From: Clostridiales bacterium
GTDB taxonomy: Bacteria > Bacillota > Clostridia > Lachnospirales > Lachnospiraceae
Direction: 5' to 3'
Assembly: GCA_021204085.1 (NCBI GenBank)
Contig: JAJPZY010000104.1
Location: forward strand, 1 to 37,128
Length of the DNA stretch: 37,128 nucleotides
The position numbers and the translations under genes are program-made. Positions within the stretch are counted from its first letter, which is position 1. Each line of letters opens with the position of its first letter. This document shows positions 15,808-24,958 of the stretch, piece after piece. The notes beneath the pieces are model-generated. The model was not told the DNA's origin and ran no database searches. It saw nothing but the letters and a program-made list of their open reading frames with translations.

Positions 15808-16764
15808 TCAATTTCTTGTTCCGAGCTTTGTCTGAATATAAGCAACAAAATACTTCACTGACTCTCTAAAAGATAATTCCCCAATCGTTTTTAATCTTTT
15901 TCTATTAAAATTTAAAATATCCGCTGCCTTATTTTTCTCCTGTTCAGGAATCCATTTATTTAAAAAAGAGGTATACACCAAATCCATTAAAGATTTCCTC
16001 AGAACCGCTTCCAATTTAGTTTCGCACAAATCTTGATATATTTCTGCATGTTCTTGCCTAATTAACAGAGAATCAGTATATCTTTTGTCATCTCTATTAT
16101 TCCCATGAGAAAGACTTTGTTCTTGAATCAAGTAATAATAACCCAAGTACGGAACAAATGTCACCTTACTGCAAAGTGTGTACAATCTTGGCATAATTTC
16201 CAGATCTTCATAGTATAAATTACACTTGAACCGCTTATTCTCCCACATAGACCAATGATACAGTTTGCCCCATGGATTTACAATATTGATGGCAGGATTA
16301 TTATGAAAATAGCGTAATCTTAACGCTTCTATTCCCGTAAGTGTGATTTTGTCATCTACTCTATATTCTTCTCTTCGATTGTTTGTATCTACCGACACAT
16401 ATCCACACACACAACAGTCCGAATCGCCAATCTCTCGATATAAATTTGCACATATATTGTTTTCCAAGGAATCATCTGCATCCACAAACATTATAAATTC
16501 TCCAACCGCTTCATCCAAACCACGGTTTCTTGCTGACGCTGCACCGGAATTCGATGTATGAAAAACCTTTATTCTCTGATCAAGCGTTGCTAAGTAATCA
16601 CATATTCTCGCACTATTGTCTTTGGAGCCATCATCAATCAACAATATCTCCAGTTTGTTATAAGTTTGATTCATAATGCTTTCAACGCATTTTTCAACAT
16701 ATTTTTCTGCATTATAAACAGGAACTATTACAGAAACCAAGTTTTCCGTTCTACTGCTGACCAA
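15808..16764 (-). CDS. Family 2 glycosyltransferase (318 aa)
   Basis: The start is TTG at 16764, supported by a strong GGAGGAG 7 bp upstream that overlaps the end of the previous gene. The GT-A fold core is clear: VSVIVPVYNAEKYVEKCVESI, LLIDDGSKDNS, and the metal-binding DADDS around residue 97. A later YYEDLEIMPRL is the usual acceptor-side acidic motif. There are no membrane helices, so it should act at the inner face of the membrane on undecaprenyl-linked intermediates. The sugar is unknown. It starts 3 bp after the iron-sulphur gene stop. Confidence 0.9.
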   Translation of the reverse strand: MVSSRTENLVSVIVPVYNAEKYVEKCVESIMNQTYNKLEILLIDDGSKDNSARICDYLATLDQRIKVFHTSNSGAASARNRGLDEAVGEFIMFVDADDSLENNICANLYREIGDSDCCVCGYVSVDTNNRREEYRVDDKITLTGIEALRLRYFHNNPAINIVNPWGKLYHWSMWENKRFKCNLYYEDLEIMPRLYTLCSKVTFVPYLGYYYLIQEQSLSHGNNRDDKRYTDSLLIRQEHAEIYQDLCETKLEAVLRKSLMDLVYTSFLNKWIPEQEKNKAADILNFNRKRLKTIGELSFRESVKYFVAYIQTKLGTRN

Positions 16765-16766
16765 AA

Positions 16767-17999
16767 CTATTCTCCTCCAGTTTTCCCTAACACTCTCTTG
16801 ATTGCCCGCTTAACTCTTTTCGGCACTAAAGATATAATATATCTCTTGAGCTTTACAACTCTTAAGCGTCTCTGATACCAAGACTCTACATGAGCATATC
16901 CCTTTTCGTACAAACTAAACACTGTATCCCGTTCATCCTTCGGCAAAGATGGATGCAATAATTGAGCATTATACTTTGCAGCCTTCTCATAGGTTGACTG
17001 CCATTTCTTTATACCATCACCATACAAATCTATCAGCGTAGAACCATGAGCATTATTAGTAATCAGGCAAGAAACGCCATCCTTTTCGCATATTTCTCCT
17101 CCATTGGTTACCAGCAATTCTGGATGCACCAGATCTATACACCAATAATCTCCAATTGTTACATCACCCGCTCTATGTTCAGAAGCATACGGACATTTGT
17201 AACAGCTTTCTCGATATGTATAGCCATTTAAGAACATCTGATAATAAGACGACTCTTCTGGAGGCAAGTAACCCACCTTAGTGTTGCCTTCATCATCATT
17301 ATAAGTGACTTTCCCAAGTAATTGCCATCCTTGATTCTTGTCTCTAAATCTAAAGTCTGCTATCGAACCGCCCAGTCTTTTCTCGTAATCATGAATATAA
17401 TCGTTAAAGAACCTAACACTCGGTACACCGTGGCAGACTATCTCAATTGTATATAAGTTCTCGTATTCTTTTCCAAGGAAGCCTTTTACTCCAGCGACCT
17501 GGCAGGCAGTACCACTAAATAGAACTACCTTTCCTTCCTTCAAGTCCTTCTGCACTGCACCATAACACTTCGTCATATCACTTTGGACATACTTTGATCC
17601 CTTGAGTAGATATAGATCTTGCTCATCCGCTATCCGAATGTGCTGCACAGCAAACCCGTCTTGCGCTCTATTCAATGCACAACCATATACTATACCGCCA
17701 TTGTTCAAGACACATTTTGCAATACCAGAAAAAATTCCACCTGATGCGGACTCAAGAATATTCGTAGAATCAGAAATCGCTACATATGTCTTTTTTAGCG
17801 ACAAAGGGGGGAAACCTACCCCATTTCTAAATTTACAGGTTCTTTCACATTTGCCGCAGTTGATGCACAAATCTGGATTAATTACAGGGTATAAAAATCC
17901 GTCTTGATCTTCCTGCATCATAATTGCAGATTTAGAACATGAAGCTGCGCATGCGCCGCATCCACAGCACTCGTCTTTCTTCATAGTGTTAATTTTCAT
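16767..17999 (-). CDS. Iron-sulphur F420 hydrogenase/dehydrogenase beta-subunit-like oxidoreductase (copy A, 410 aa)
   Basis: The ATG at 17999 is preferred because AAAAGGGA lies 7 bp upstream. Two [4Fe-4S] ferredoxin motifs open the protein: C11-x2-C14-x2-C17-x3-C21 and C45-x2-C48-x2-C51-x3-C55. The rest (for example YVQSDMTKCYGAV, VLFSGTACQVAGVKGFL, CPYASEHRAGDVTIGDYW) matches the FrhB-type N- and C-terminal domains that bind flavin and take electrons from the clusters. Such proteins are common in clostridial polysaccharide loci beside pyruvyl transferases, where their substrate is not established. Coenzyme F420 itself is not expected here. Copy B directly precedes it. Confidence 0.88.
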   Translation of the reverse strand: MKINTMKKDECCGCGACAASCSKSAIMMQEDQDGFLYPVINPDLCINCGKCERTCKFRNGVGFPPLSLKKTYVAISDSTNILESASGGIFSGIAKCVLNNGGIVYGCALNRAQDGFAVQHIRIADEQDLYLLKGSKYVQSDMTKCYGAVQKDLKEGKVVLFSGTACQVAGVKGFLGKEYENLYTIEIVCHGVPSVRFFNDYIHDYEKRLGGSIADFRFRDKNQGWQLLGKVTYNDDEGNTKVGYLPPEESSYYQMFLNGYTYRESCYKCPYASEHRAGDVTIGDYWCIDLVHPELLVTNGGEICEKDGVSCLITNNAHGSTLIDLYGDGIKKWQSTYEKAAKYNAQLLHPSLPKDERDTVFSLYEKGYAHVESWYQRRLRVVKLKRYIISLVPKRVKRAIKRVLGKTGGE

Positions 18000-18028
18000 C
18001 CTATTTTCCCTTTTCAACTATCGCAATA

Positions 18029-19183
18029 TTAAGAGCGTCTAATCTGCGAGATTACATCATAAATCCTAGATTTCAGTCGTTCACCTCGTGATGGCTCTAA
18101 ATATCTGGACAACTCCTCACTTGAAACTCCTTTATCAAGTGCCTTAAAGAATTCGTTTCTATTCTTATGTAATGATACCACCTTGGCCTTAACGACATTT
18201 GCTTCTTGTTCTGAAGTACTACGATAAAGCACATCTTCTTTAATGGATGAAAATAGTTGGCGGCCTTTTTCTGTATGTATTAAAACAGTCGATATACCCT
18301 TGTCATCATCCATTTCTGGCATAAAACTTTCTATACCCCAGCAATCCCCCAATGTAATATCAGCACAACTATTCAAGTCACGATATTTACAGTCATAGCA
18401 GGAAGGTCGCAACGATATATTTTTGATAAACATTCTCATATAAGCATTCTTAAAAAATTCTTCTGAATACTCCTTCCCATCATCAAAAAGGATGCTCAGC
18501 GAATAATCTCGCCACCCCTTTCGTTTATCTCTAAATTTAACATCAACAGCTTTCGCTTTGTATTGATTCTGTTTTTCCTGTACATAATGCTTCCACAGTT
18601 TTGGGCTTGGTACTCCATGGCATAGCAAATCCACTGTATACAGGCCCTTATAATCTTTTTCCAGATAATGCTTGAGGCCAAAAATCTGACACGGTGTTCC
18701 AGAATAAAGGACCGTTTTCCCTTGCTCTAATAAAATCTTTGTCTCACGGAATGTGTGTAAGGTATTGCTTTGAACATACTTGCTTCCGCGAAGTTTACCA
18801 ATCTCCTCCAAATCACCGATTGAAATATGGCATACTTCCATATCGTTATTAAACGCTGCTCCAAAGCAATATCCATCATTTTCCATAACTTTACAGGCTA
18901 AAGCAGAAAAAACACCTCCGGACGAGCTCTCTAATCTAATATTGAAAAAACTATCTTTAACTCTGACAATATAACTTTCATTGTTAGAAATACCAAAATG
19001 AATTTCGTTAAGCATTTGACAGGCACGGATGCATTTAGAACATCCAATGCATTGTTGCGAATCTACTTTGGGATAGTAAAATCCCTCGAAATCCTGGCGC
19101 ATATCAATACACCCTTTGGGACATACTTCTGCACAAGCCCCGCAACCGCAACACAAATAACCAATATCTCCTACATTAACCAT
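18029..19183 (-). CDS. Iron-sulphur F420 hydrogenase/dehydrogenase beta-subunit-like oxidoreductase (copy B, 384 aa)
   Basis: The ATG at 19183 has GGGGGA just upstream. The cysteine spacing is identical to copy A (C11, C14, C17, C21 and C45, C48, C51, C55). The FrhB-like blocks recur: LRGSKYVQSNTL, TVLYSGTPCQIFGLKHYL, DLLCHGVPSPKLW, and DCKYRDLNSCADITLGDCWG. The four later cysteines may bind another cluster. It is a paralogue of copy A at clearly lower than near-identical similarity, so the duplication is old or both were acquired. It sits 12 bp after the flippase gene. A redox step on a sugar or a role with the pyruvyl transferases is inference only. Confidence 0.88.
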   Translation of the reverse strand: MVNVGDIGYLCCGCGACAEVCPKGCIDMRQDFEGFYYPKVDSQQCIGCSKCIRACQMLNEIHFGISNNESYIVRVKDSFFNIRLESSSGGVFSALACKVMENDGYCFGAAFNNDMEVCHISIGDLEEIGKLRGSKYVQSNTLHTFRETKILLEQGKTVLYSGTPCQIFGLKHYLEKDYKGLYTVDLLCHGVPSPKLWKHYVQEKQNQYKAKAVDVKFRDKRKGWRDYSLSILFDDGKEYSEEFFKNAYMRMFIKNISLRPSCYDCKYRDLNSCADITLGDCWGIESFMPEMDDDKGISTVLIHTEKGRQLFSSIKEDVLYRSTSEQEANVVKAKVVSLHKNRNEFFKALDKGVSSEELSRYLEPSRGERLKSRIYDVISQIRRS

Positions 19184-19195
19184 ATTTCCCCCACA

Positions 19196-20749
19196 TTACC
19201 TTACCAGAATCTTTGACAAATGCAATTTGCCTTTCGTGATGCGATCAAGCAAATTAACACATTTTGCATACTCCTCTGTTCTGTGATAAGCAACCACAAA
19301 AATTATATTCGGAATAATACAGCATACTCCTGCTCGTATAAAAAAAGTTCCCCAGTCTCCCAAATGGATATTCAAACACACAAGGTAGGTTGCAACACAA
19401 GCTACCATTGATATACCCGCATATTTTAAAAGTTGCTTTAAATACTTAGGCAACAGTTCCCGCGAAAAAATAGTTGTAAATAAATTATGAAGCAACCATG
19501 GCATACCAATAAAAAGCATTGATATAACTGTAGATAACAAAACACCATAGATGCCCCAAAATTGAACCAAAATCAGGTTTAATGTCAAGTTAGAAAGTGC
19601 TGTCACAAGAGGTCGAAAACGATCAGAATGCCATATTCCGGCGGCGTCTTTGTATAAATTCAAAAGCTGGTTTATCTCATAAACGTAATAATAAATGCAA
19701 AAGCAGATTACAGCCAAAAAAGCTAATTGCAGCTCCTCCCCAACCCATATCTTCATAAACGGTTGATAAAGGCATAATAGACAGTAAGCACAAAAACCTG
19801 CTATCCAGGAAATTAGCATTGTGAACACCGTAAGATCGTTGAAGTTCTTTTCTTTTGTTTCTACTACAAGACTATTCCCTATTCCAGCGGTACATGAAGT
19901 AAATATGATTGAAACAAACCCTATAATAGAATTTAAAATATAGAAGTAGTTCTGATAAATAGCAAGCATTTCTATTCCAAGAAAAGCAGAGATCACTATC
20001 GTATCAACCGAATTAACTACTACTCCTCCAATTTTCGCTGTAAACAAATCTCGAATTCTTTGTGTAATCCCGCGAACAACACTTTTTTCCAAGCGTCCGG
20101 TTGGCTTGTAATTGGGATACATTTTCGTCACCACAATAGCAACTACAATATTTGTTATTGCTTGCATAGCGAGCGATACAATTATATATAAATAATAGTT
20201 TTTTACAAAACAGATAATATAGATCTGTATTGCATATTGTATTATGCTTGTAATCAGCATAATAATATTTGTCACATCAAGACGCTGATGAGCAGTTAAC
20301 AGGCAGTTTTTATAAGCGAAAAGCCAATACGACAATACAGTTGAACCAAGGTTCAGCAGAAACAACACATAAATATTTAATTCAGATGGGATATCACCAC
20401 TAATCAGATTTGGAATAAAAGGCAGAATAACCAAACCTGCCACGGCAATAACTACGCCAATTATTCTGTAATAGATTTTATATAAGCGCATTAGAGCGCA
20501 AATATCATGCGTGTTATCTTCTGCAATTGGCTTATACATACTGTAAACCATTGCACTGCCAACACCTAGTTCAGCCAAATTTAACACTTGCAGAATAGAA
20601 GAAAAAAGACTATTGAGTCCCAAATATTGTATTCCCATGAAATATATCATGGCAGTACGCATCAGAAATGGAACAAATACCTGATAAACCTTCAGAATTG
20701 TTCCAAAAATCATATTTCGTGTCGCATTTTTGGTTCGCTCTATTTTCAT
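19196..20749 (-). CDS. wzx: Wzx-type oligosaccharide flippase (517 aa)
   Basis: This is a long polytopic membrane protein of about 12-14 hydrophobic segments, the usual size for the MOP/polysaccharide-export superfamily. The N-terminus KNATRNMIFGTILKVYQVFV, with LNSLFSSILQVLNLAELGVGSA soon after, is typical of Gram-positive Wzx (RfbX-like) proteins. It should flip the finished undecaprenyl-PP-linked repeat unit to the outer face of the membrane for polymerisation. The ATG at 20749 has GAGGAAG 7 bp upstream. It lies between the WbsX-like gene (15 bp) and iron-sulphur copy B (12 bp). Confidence 0.92.
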   Translation of the reverse strand: MKIERTKNATRNMIFGTILKVYQVFVPFLMRTAMIYFMGIQYLGLNSLFSSILQVLNLAELGVGSAMVYSMYKPIAEDNTHDICALMRLYKIYYRIIGVVIAVAGLVILPFIPNLISGDIPSELNIYVLFLLNLGSTVLSYWLFAYKNCLLTAHQRLDVTNIIMLITSIIQYAIQIYIICFVKNYYLYIIVSLAMQAITNIVVAIVVTKMYPNYKPTGRLEKSVVRGITQRIRDLFTAKIGGVVVNSVDTIVISAFLGIEMLAIYQNYFYILNSIIGFVSIIFTSCTAGIGNSLVVETKEKNFNDLTVFTMLISWIAGFCAYCLLCLYQPFMKIWVGEELQLAFLAVICFCIYYYVYEINQLLNLYKDAAGIWHSDRFRPLVTALSNLTLNLILVQFWGIYGVLLSTVISMLFIGMPWLLHNLFTTIFSRELLPKYLKQLLKYAGISMVACVATYLVCLNIHLGDWGTFFIRAGVCCIIPNIIFVVAYHRTEEYAKCVNLLDRITKGKLHLSKILVR

Positions 20750-20764
20750 GTGGAAACTTCCTCG

Positions 20765-21931
20765 CTACTTCTTTGCTGCATTTTCTAATAATGCCGACTG
20801 AATTGCCTCAAGTTTAGCATATCCACTAATATTGTCAGGTTCCAGATATGCTCCCTCACTCCATTCATTCCATGCATTCAAAAACACTACCGGCTTATCA
20901 TGATCCCTCGCCTTCTTTATAAGCCTTGTCATATAGTCCTGGAATTTTGTAACTGTAAATCCAGAATACATTACGCCATGCTTATTTCTCGGAGTGTTAT
21001 CCCAATCAACAAATCCACCAGGCAAGAATTTCTCATCCATCTCGTACTCTAAAATTTTCTCCCATGCCTCGTCATAGAAGAAAACCGACAGATTCTCCGG
21101 CTTCGAATACCCCCCGCCAGAATGCTTACTCCTCTTACGATAAAAAGCAATCGGAGCTTCTCCAAAAGTATTTCGGAGCAACTGCACACTATGGGCAGTT
21201 CCAGGATTCTTCATCGACTTTGAATTTCTTGAAAACACAGGTTCAAATTCAATTCGATAGTCGAAAACGTCCTCTCGATAATACATATCAGCATAGTAAG
21301 TTGGAAACTGAAATGCAAAACAGATACCCGGAAATCCTTCTTCTGTAGCACGCTTCCGGAAATAATCTGTCATTGCCACAATATCTATGATCTGCTCAGG
21401 TTTATAAATGATAAATAATGGCTTCCCATTCATAGTAATATAACGCTCATCTCGGAAAAATGGCAACAGATACTGGAAATGTAGCTCCCACTCCCGTTTC
21501 CCACCATATTCTTGAGCCATTATTATTTCATGATTTCCTCCATCCCAGTTTCTCGACCAGTTTTCATTTGCCCAGCAAAAGCAAAATGGCAAATTGATAT
21601 CCTTATTATTCAACATCTGCTCTGCCGGCTTCTCTAGCAGCCTCTTGCCGTCCTTAAACCAATAATGATAGTAGCAGAACCCGAAAATTCCATATTGTTT
21701 TGCCAGCTCCGCCTGCCATAGTTTTGTTTCATCATCCAGCAAATTATAATAATTATCGCCAAGTGGCAATTTGGGTTGCTGATGCCCCTCAAATAAGGGA
21801 ACAGCTTTCCGGACATTTGTCCATTCTGTAAATCCTTCTCCCCACCATTTATCATTTTCAGGAATTGTATGAAATTGCGGTAAGTAGAAAGGAATAATCT
21901 TGACCCCTTTGCCATCCATAATCTCTGCCAT
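20765..21931 (-). CDS. WbsX-like protein with GH99-like fold (388 aa)
   Basis: The N-terminal signature IPFYLPQFHTIPENDKWWG (13-31) followed by EGFTEWTNV, and the C-terminal NAWNEWSEGAYLEPD, identify the Glyco_tran_WbsX family (PF14307), a TIM-barrel group related to GH99. Members occur in O-antigen and capsule loci; whether they act as transferases or hydrolases is not settled. No signal peptide or membrane helix is present, so it should be cytosolic, which favours a role in synthesis rather than secreted degradation. GGAGGT lies 9 bp before the ATG. It starts 5 bp after the preceding GT2 gene. Confidence 0.9.
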   Translation of the reverse strand: MAEIMDGKGVKIIPFYLPQFHTIPENDKWWGEGFTEWTNVRKAVPLFEGHQQPKLPLGDNYYNLLDDETKLWQAELAKQYGIFGFCYYHYWFKDGKRLLEKPAEQMLNNKDINLPFCFCWANENWSRNWDGGNHEIIMAQEYGGKREWELHFQYLLPFFRDERYITMNGKPLFIIYKPEQIIDIVAMTDYFRKRATEEGFPGICFAFQFPTYYADMYYREDVFDYRIEFEPVFSRNSKSMKNPGTAHSVQLLRNTFGEAPIAFYRKRSKHSGGGYSKPENLSVFFYDEAWEKILEYEMDEKFLPGGFVDWDNTPRNKHGVMYSGFTVTKFQDYMTRLIKKARDHDKPVVFLNAWNEWSEGAYLEPDNISGYAKLEAIQSALLENAAKK

Positions 21932-21936
21932 CTTTT

Positions 21937-22926
21937 TTATACCTCCGCTCCATTTACAGCCATAAATTCCTTATAAGCACCTTCAAGGCAGTTCATCTGC
22001 CCTTCACTTAGAGAAAAAAGTGCATGTCTACGAAATAACCTTGCCATATTCATAAGCCGTTGTAGTTTTTTTCTCTTATAGTAGTAATACATGCCTGCGC
22101 CATCAATCCCGAAGCGTTTCTTATAATAAACAAATGTTCCATTCAGCCTCATACGATACTGTTTTTCGCTGAATTCATCTGTCTTTTTTACTGTCCCGCC
22201 ATCAAAATGAATAATCCGAGCTTCCGGAACGGACCAAATCTCATAACCCATATCCGTAATTCTAGCAGATAACTCCTGCTCTTCCGCATACATGAAGAAC
22301 TCTGGATCAAACCCGCCTGTCTTCTCAAATAGTTCTCTACTCAAGAACATATCTGTTCCAAATATGTATGCAACCTTCTGAGGTGAACCTGAAAAATTAA
22401 ATTTGTCTGCAAAAATTTCCTTGTCTTGTAATTCTTTATCTTCTATCCGGGCAATTCTACGATTTCTGACTATTTGGTTAAGAATAGTCTTCCAGCTGGA
22501 TTCCCTTTTCACACTGTTAACATTATCGAAGTTCATACAAAAGGATGAAGAAGCCGTCATACTTGTAGTATACAGATTCCCCCCCACAACTCCAACTTCA
22601 GAGTGATTTATCAAGAATTCCATTAGCAAGCTAATCGCATCATTGACAAGCAATGTATCTGAATTCAGTAAAAACAAATAATTTCCCCGTGCGTATTTTG
22701 CTCCCAAATTATTCGCTTTTCCAAATCCAAGATTTTCACCTGCATCAACTATAATTGCAGCTTTTGATAACTTATCTTTAAATATGTCTAAAGATCCATC
22801 ATGCGACCCATTATCCACCACTATTATCTCATACGAAATCTCTTTTGTTTTAGCTTGTATGCTATTTACACAATCAACAACCATTTCCGGCGTATTATAA
22901 TTCACGATAATAATTGAAACATCCAT
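21937..22926 (-). CDS. Family 2 glycosyltransferase, rhamnosyltransferase-like (329 aa)
   Basis: The core SIIIVNYNTPEMVVDCVNSI, IVVDNGSHDGSLD, LGFGKANNLGAKYA and LLNSDTLL is the WbbL/RfbF-type branch of GT2, many of whose members transfer rhamnose from dTDP-rhamnose. This suits the rfb genes in the same operon, but the donor is inferred. YAEEQELSARI is the second acidic motif. GGGGGA precedes the ATG at 22926. A basic C-terminal part may associate with the membrane. Confidence 0.88.
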   Translation of the reverse strand: MDVSIIIVNYNTPEMVVDCVNSIQAKTKEISYEIIVVDNGSHDGSLDIFKDKLSKAAIIVDAGENLGFGKANNLGAKYARGNYLFLLNSDTLLVNDAISLLMEFLINHSEVGVVGGNLYTTSMTASSSFCMNFDNVNSVKRESSWKTILNQIVRNRRIARIEDKELQDKEIFADKFNFSGSPQKVAYIFGTDMFLSRELFEKTGGFDPEFFMYAEEQELSARITDMGYEIWSVPEARIIHFDGGTVKKTDEFSEKQYRMRLNGTFVYYKKRFGIDGAGMYYYYKRKKLQRLMNMARLFRRHALFSLSEGQMNCLEGAYKEFMAVNGAEV

Positions 22927-22944
22927 TTTTTGAATCCCCCGATG

Positions 22945-23922
22945 TTAGTGGTCCTTTCTAAGCAATCGCTTGGCTGTATCTCTTAACTTAAAATACCGAA
23001 AAAGTTTCTTGGGGTTATCCCTAACAATATACTTCGCAAGTACTCTATATTCTCCCGTAGTATGCGTTTCACTCAGATAGGCAACCAAACCTTCAACGTT
23101 CCGCACTTTAACATATGCCAGTATATATTCTTGCCACATCTTCTGCTCGTATAAATAACAAAAGATATTATTCAAAACGCTCTGCCGAATTGCCTGCTCA
23201 GCCTGCTCAGATATTTTTATCTTCGATAAAGCAATTCTACGCATATTTAAACTATTTGAGATAAAATCCCACACAGGAGGAATCCTTTTCCCTGGCTGGT
23301 AAAAATAGTTATATCCTACATAGTTACTGACATAAAAACTTTTACATTTTTCAAAATATGACAAATTAAATGCCAAATCTTCCTGTGAATACATATGTTC
23401 ATCAAAATATGTATTCAAAAGTTTTATAATATCTATTCTATAAATTTTATTAACGAGATAACCAAACATCTCCGGCTGGTTACATATTATGTCCCAAATC
23501 TCATCATCATATCTTCCCTCACATGGACAAAAGCGACTTTTACATCTGCCCTGATCATACCAGTTGATTCCACCAATAGCCACATCAACATGTCCATCCA
23601 CAATTGCGTCAACATATTTTTCTACATTATCCGGAAGCATTACATCATCGCCATCTGCAAACATGATGTAATTTCCTGTTGCCGCTTGAATACCCGCATT
23701 TCTTGCGGAAGACACTCCACCATTAGCCTTATGGATCACTCGACATCTGGTATCCTTATTTTCTATGGCACTACATAATTGTAATGTATGATCCTCCGAG
23801 CCATCATCAACTATCAGGATCTCAATCTCGTTATATGTCTGCCTTTGAACACTTTCGATACTTGCTTCTATTGTTTTCTCTGCATTATAAGCGGGAATTA
23901 TAATGGTAACCTTTGGTTTCAT
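22945..23922 (-). CDS. Family 2 glycosyltransferase (325 aa)
   Basis: The GT-A signature is VTIIIPAYNAEKTIEASIESV, LIVDDGSEDHTL, GGVSSARNAGIQAATGNY and ADGDDVML (DGDD as metal site). The segment YSQEDLAFNLSYFEKC carries the later acidic motif. The C-terminal 40 residues are rich in Lys/Arg, often seen in peripheral membrane transferases. AGGAG precedes the ATG at 23922, and 18 bp separate its stop from the next gene. Donor and acceptor sugars are unknown. Confidence 0.9.
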   Translation of the reverse strand: MKPKVTIIIPAYNAEKTIEASIESVQRQTYNEIEILIVDDGSEDHTLQLCSAIENKDTRCRVIHKANGGVSSARNAGIQAATGNYIMFADGDDVMLPDNVEKYVDAIVDGHVDVAIGGINWYDQGRCKSRFCPCEGRYDDEIWDIICNQPEMFGYLVNKIYRIDIIKLLNTYFDEHMYSQEDLAFNLSYFEKCKSFYVSNYVGYNYFYQPGKRIPPVWDFISNSLNMRRIALSKIKISEQAEQAIRQSVLNNIFCYLYEQKMWQEYILAYVKVRNVEGLVAYLSETHTTGEYRVLAKYIVRDNPKKLFRYFKLRDTAKRLLRKDH

Positions 23923-23931
23923 ATATCTCTC

Positions 23932-24945
23932 CTATACAGAAGCAACTACCCTATATGCCCCAGATTTAATGAGCAACATTAGCAGCTTTTGCTTCCATGG
24001 TACTTCAAATTCCCTGAGATCCAGTTTGGTTACCCTGACATCGTGATCTTTGACAATACGCTTACAATACTCTGTTCGCTGTTTGTCATTTGAAATATAT
24101 TTTCGTTCATTCAGCGCCAACATGATGCAAAACCATCTTAGCAGCGTCAATTGCTTACTAAAATCATATAGATCAGTATCTGAGAAATCTCTCTCAGCTG
24201 CGTATATAAGGTTTCTACACGCTTCCCATCGGCCTGACCGAAATGATTTTGAAATAGATTTATCATTATAAAAGTAATGATACACACCCGCTGTTTCAAT
24301 ATAATAAAAGTTTTCCGCTTTGATAACAACATTCGCGCTAAAAAGCAGATCTTCACTGAACTTGATATCTTCATAAAAACGAAGTCCATGTTTTTCAAGG
24401 AAACTACGTTTATATAAAGACCCCCAAGCTCCGACGATTGGTCCCATTGTCAACTGCGGTGTGACCAACAGTCTCCAATATAATTCTTGGATCATTCGAT
24501 CTTTATCATAAAAACCACCTGGCATCTCACGAGCAGATTCCAACATACAGGGTGCATTTTCTCCTAATCCTGGCCACCCGCTACGAATTGCCCTATACCG
24601 GACAAAATCTACCTGGTATGTCTCCGCAGCCTCGACCAGTTGTTCCAATCCGTTCAGTTCCAACCAGTCATCACTGTCAAGGAAGAACACATACTCTCCT
24701 GTTGCGACCTTTAATCCTGCATTTCTTGCCGAAGCAAGTCCACCATTCTCTTTATGTATTACACGAACACGCGAATCCTCTTCCCTATATTCATCACACA
24801 TCTGCGGACATTTGTCCGGAGAACCATCATCGACCAAAATGATTTCCAGCGCATGATAAGTCTGTAAAAACACACTTTGAACACAACGGTCAAGCCACGG
24901 CTCTACATTATATACAGGTATAATAACTGAAATTACCGCATCCAT
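23932..24945 (-). CDS. Family 2 glycosyltransferase (337 aa)
   Basis: An ATG four codons upstream (24957) would nearly touch the previous stop. The ATG at 24945 is preferred because GGAG lies 6 bp before it. The core is VISVIIPVYNVEPWLDRCVQ, LVDDGSPDKCPQMCDEY, NGGLASARNAGLKVATGEY and LDSDDWLEL. KFSEDLLFSANVV is the later motif. The protein has no membrane helix. It belongs to the common capsule GT2 group (CpsI/EpsJ-like) for which specificity cannot be read from sequence. Confidence 0.9.
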   Translation of the reverse strand: MDAVISVIIPVYNVEPWLDRCVQSVFLQTYHALEIILVDDGSPDKCPQMCDEYREEDSRVRVIHKENGGLASARNAGLKVATGEYVFFLDSDDWLELNGLEQLVEAAETYQVDFVRYRAIRSGWPGLGENAPCMLESAREMPGGFYDKDRMIQELYWRLLVTPQLTMGPIVGAWGSLYKRSFLEKHGLRFYEDIKFSEDLLFSANVVIKAENFYYIETAGVYHYFYNDKSISKSFRSGRWEACRNLIYAAERDFSDTDLYDFSKQLTLLRWFCIMLALNERKYISNDKQRTEYCKRIVKDHDVRVTKLDLREFEVPWKQKLLMLLIKSGAYRVVASV

Positions 24946-24958
24946 ACCTATCTCCATT

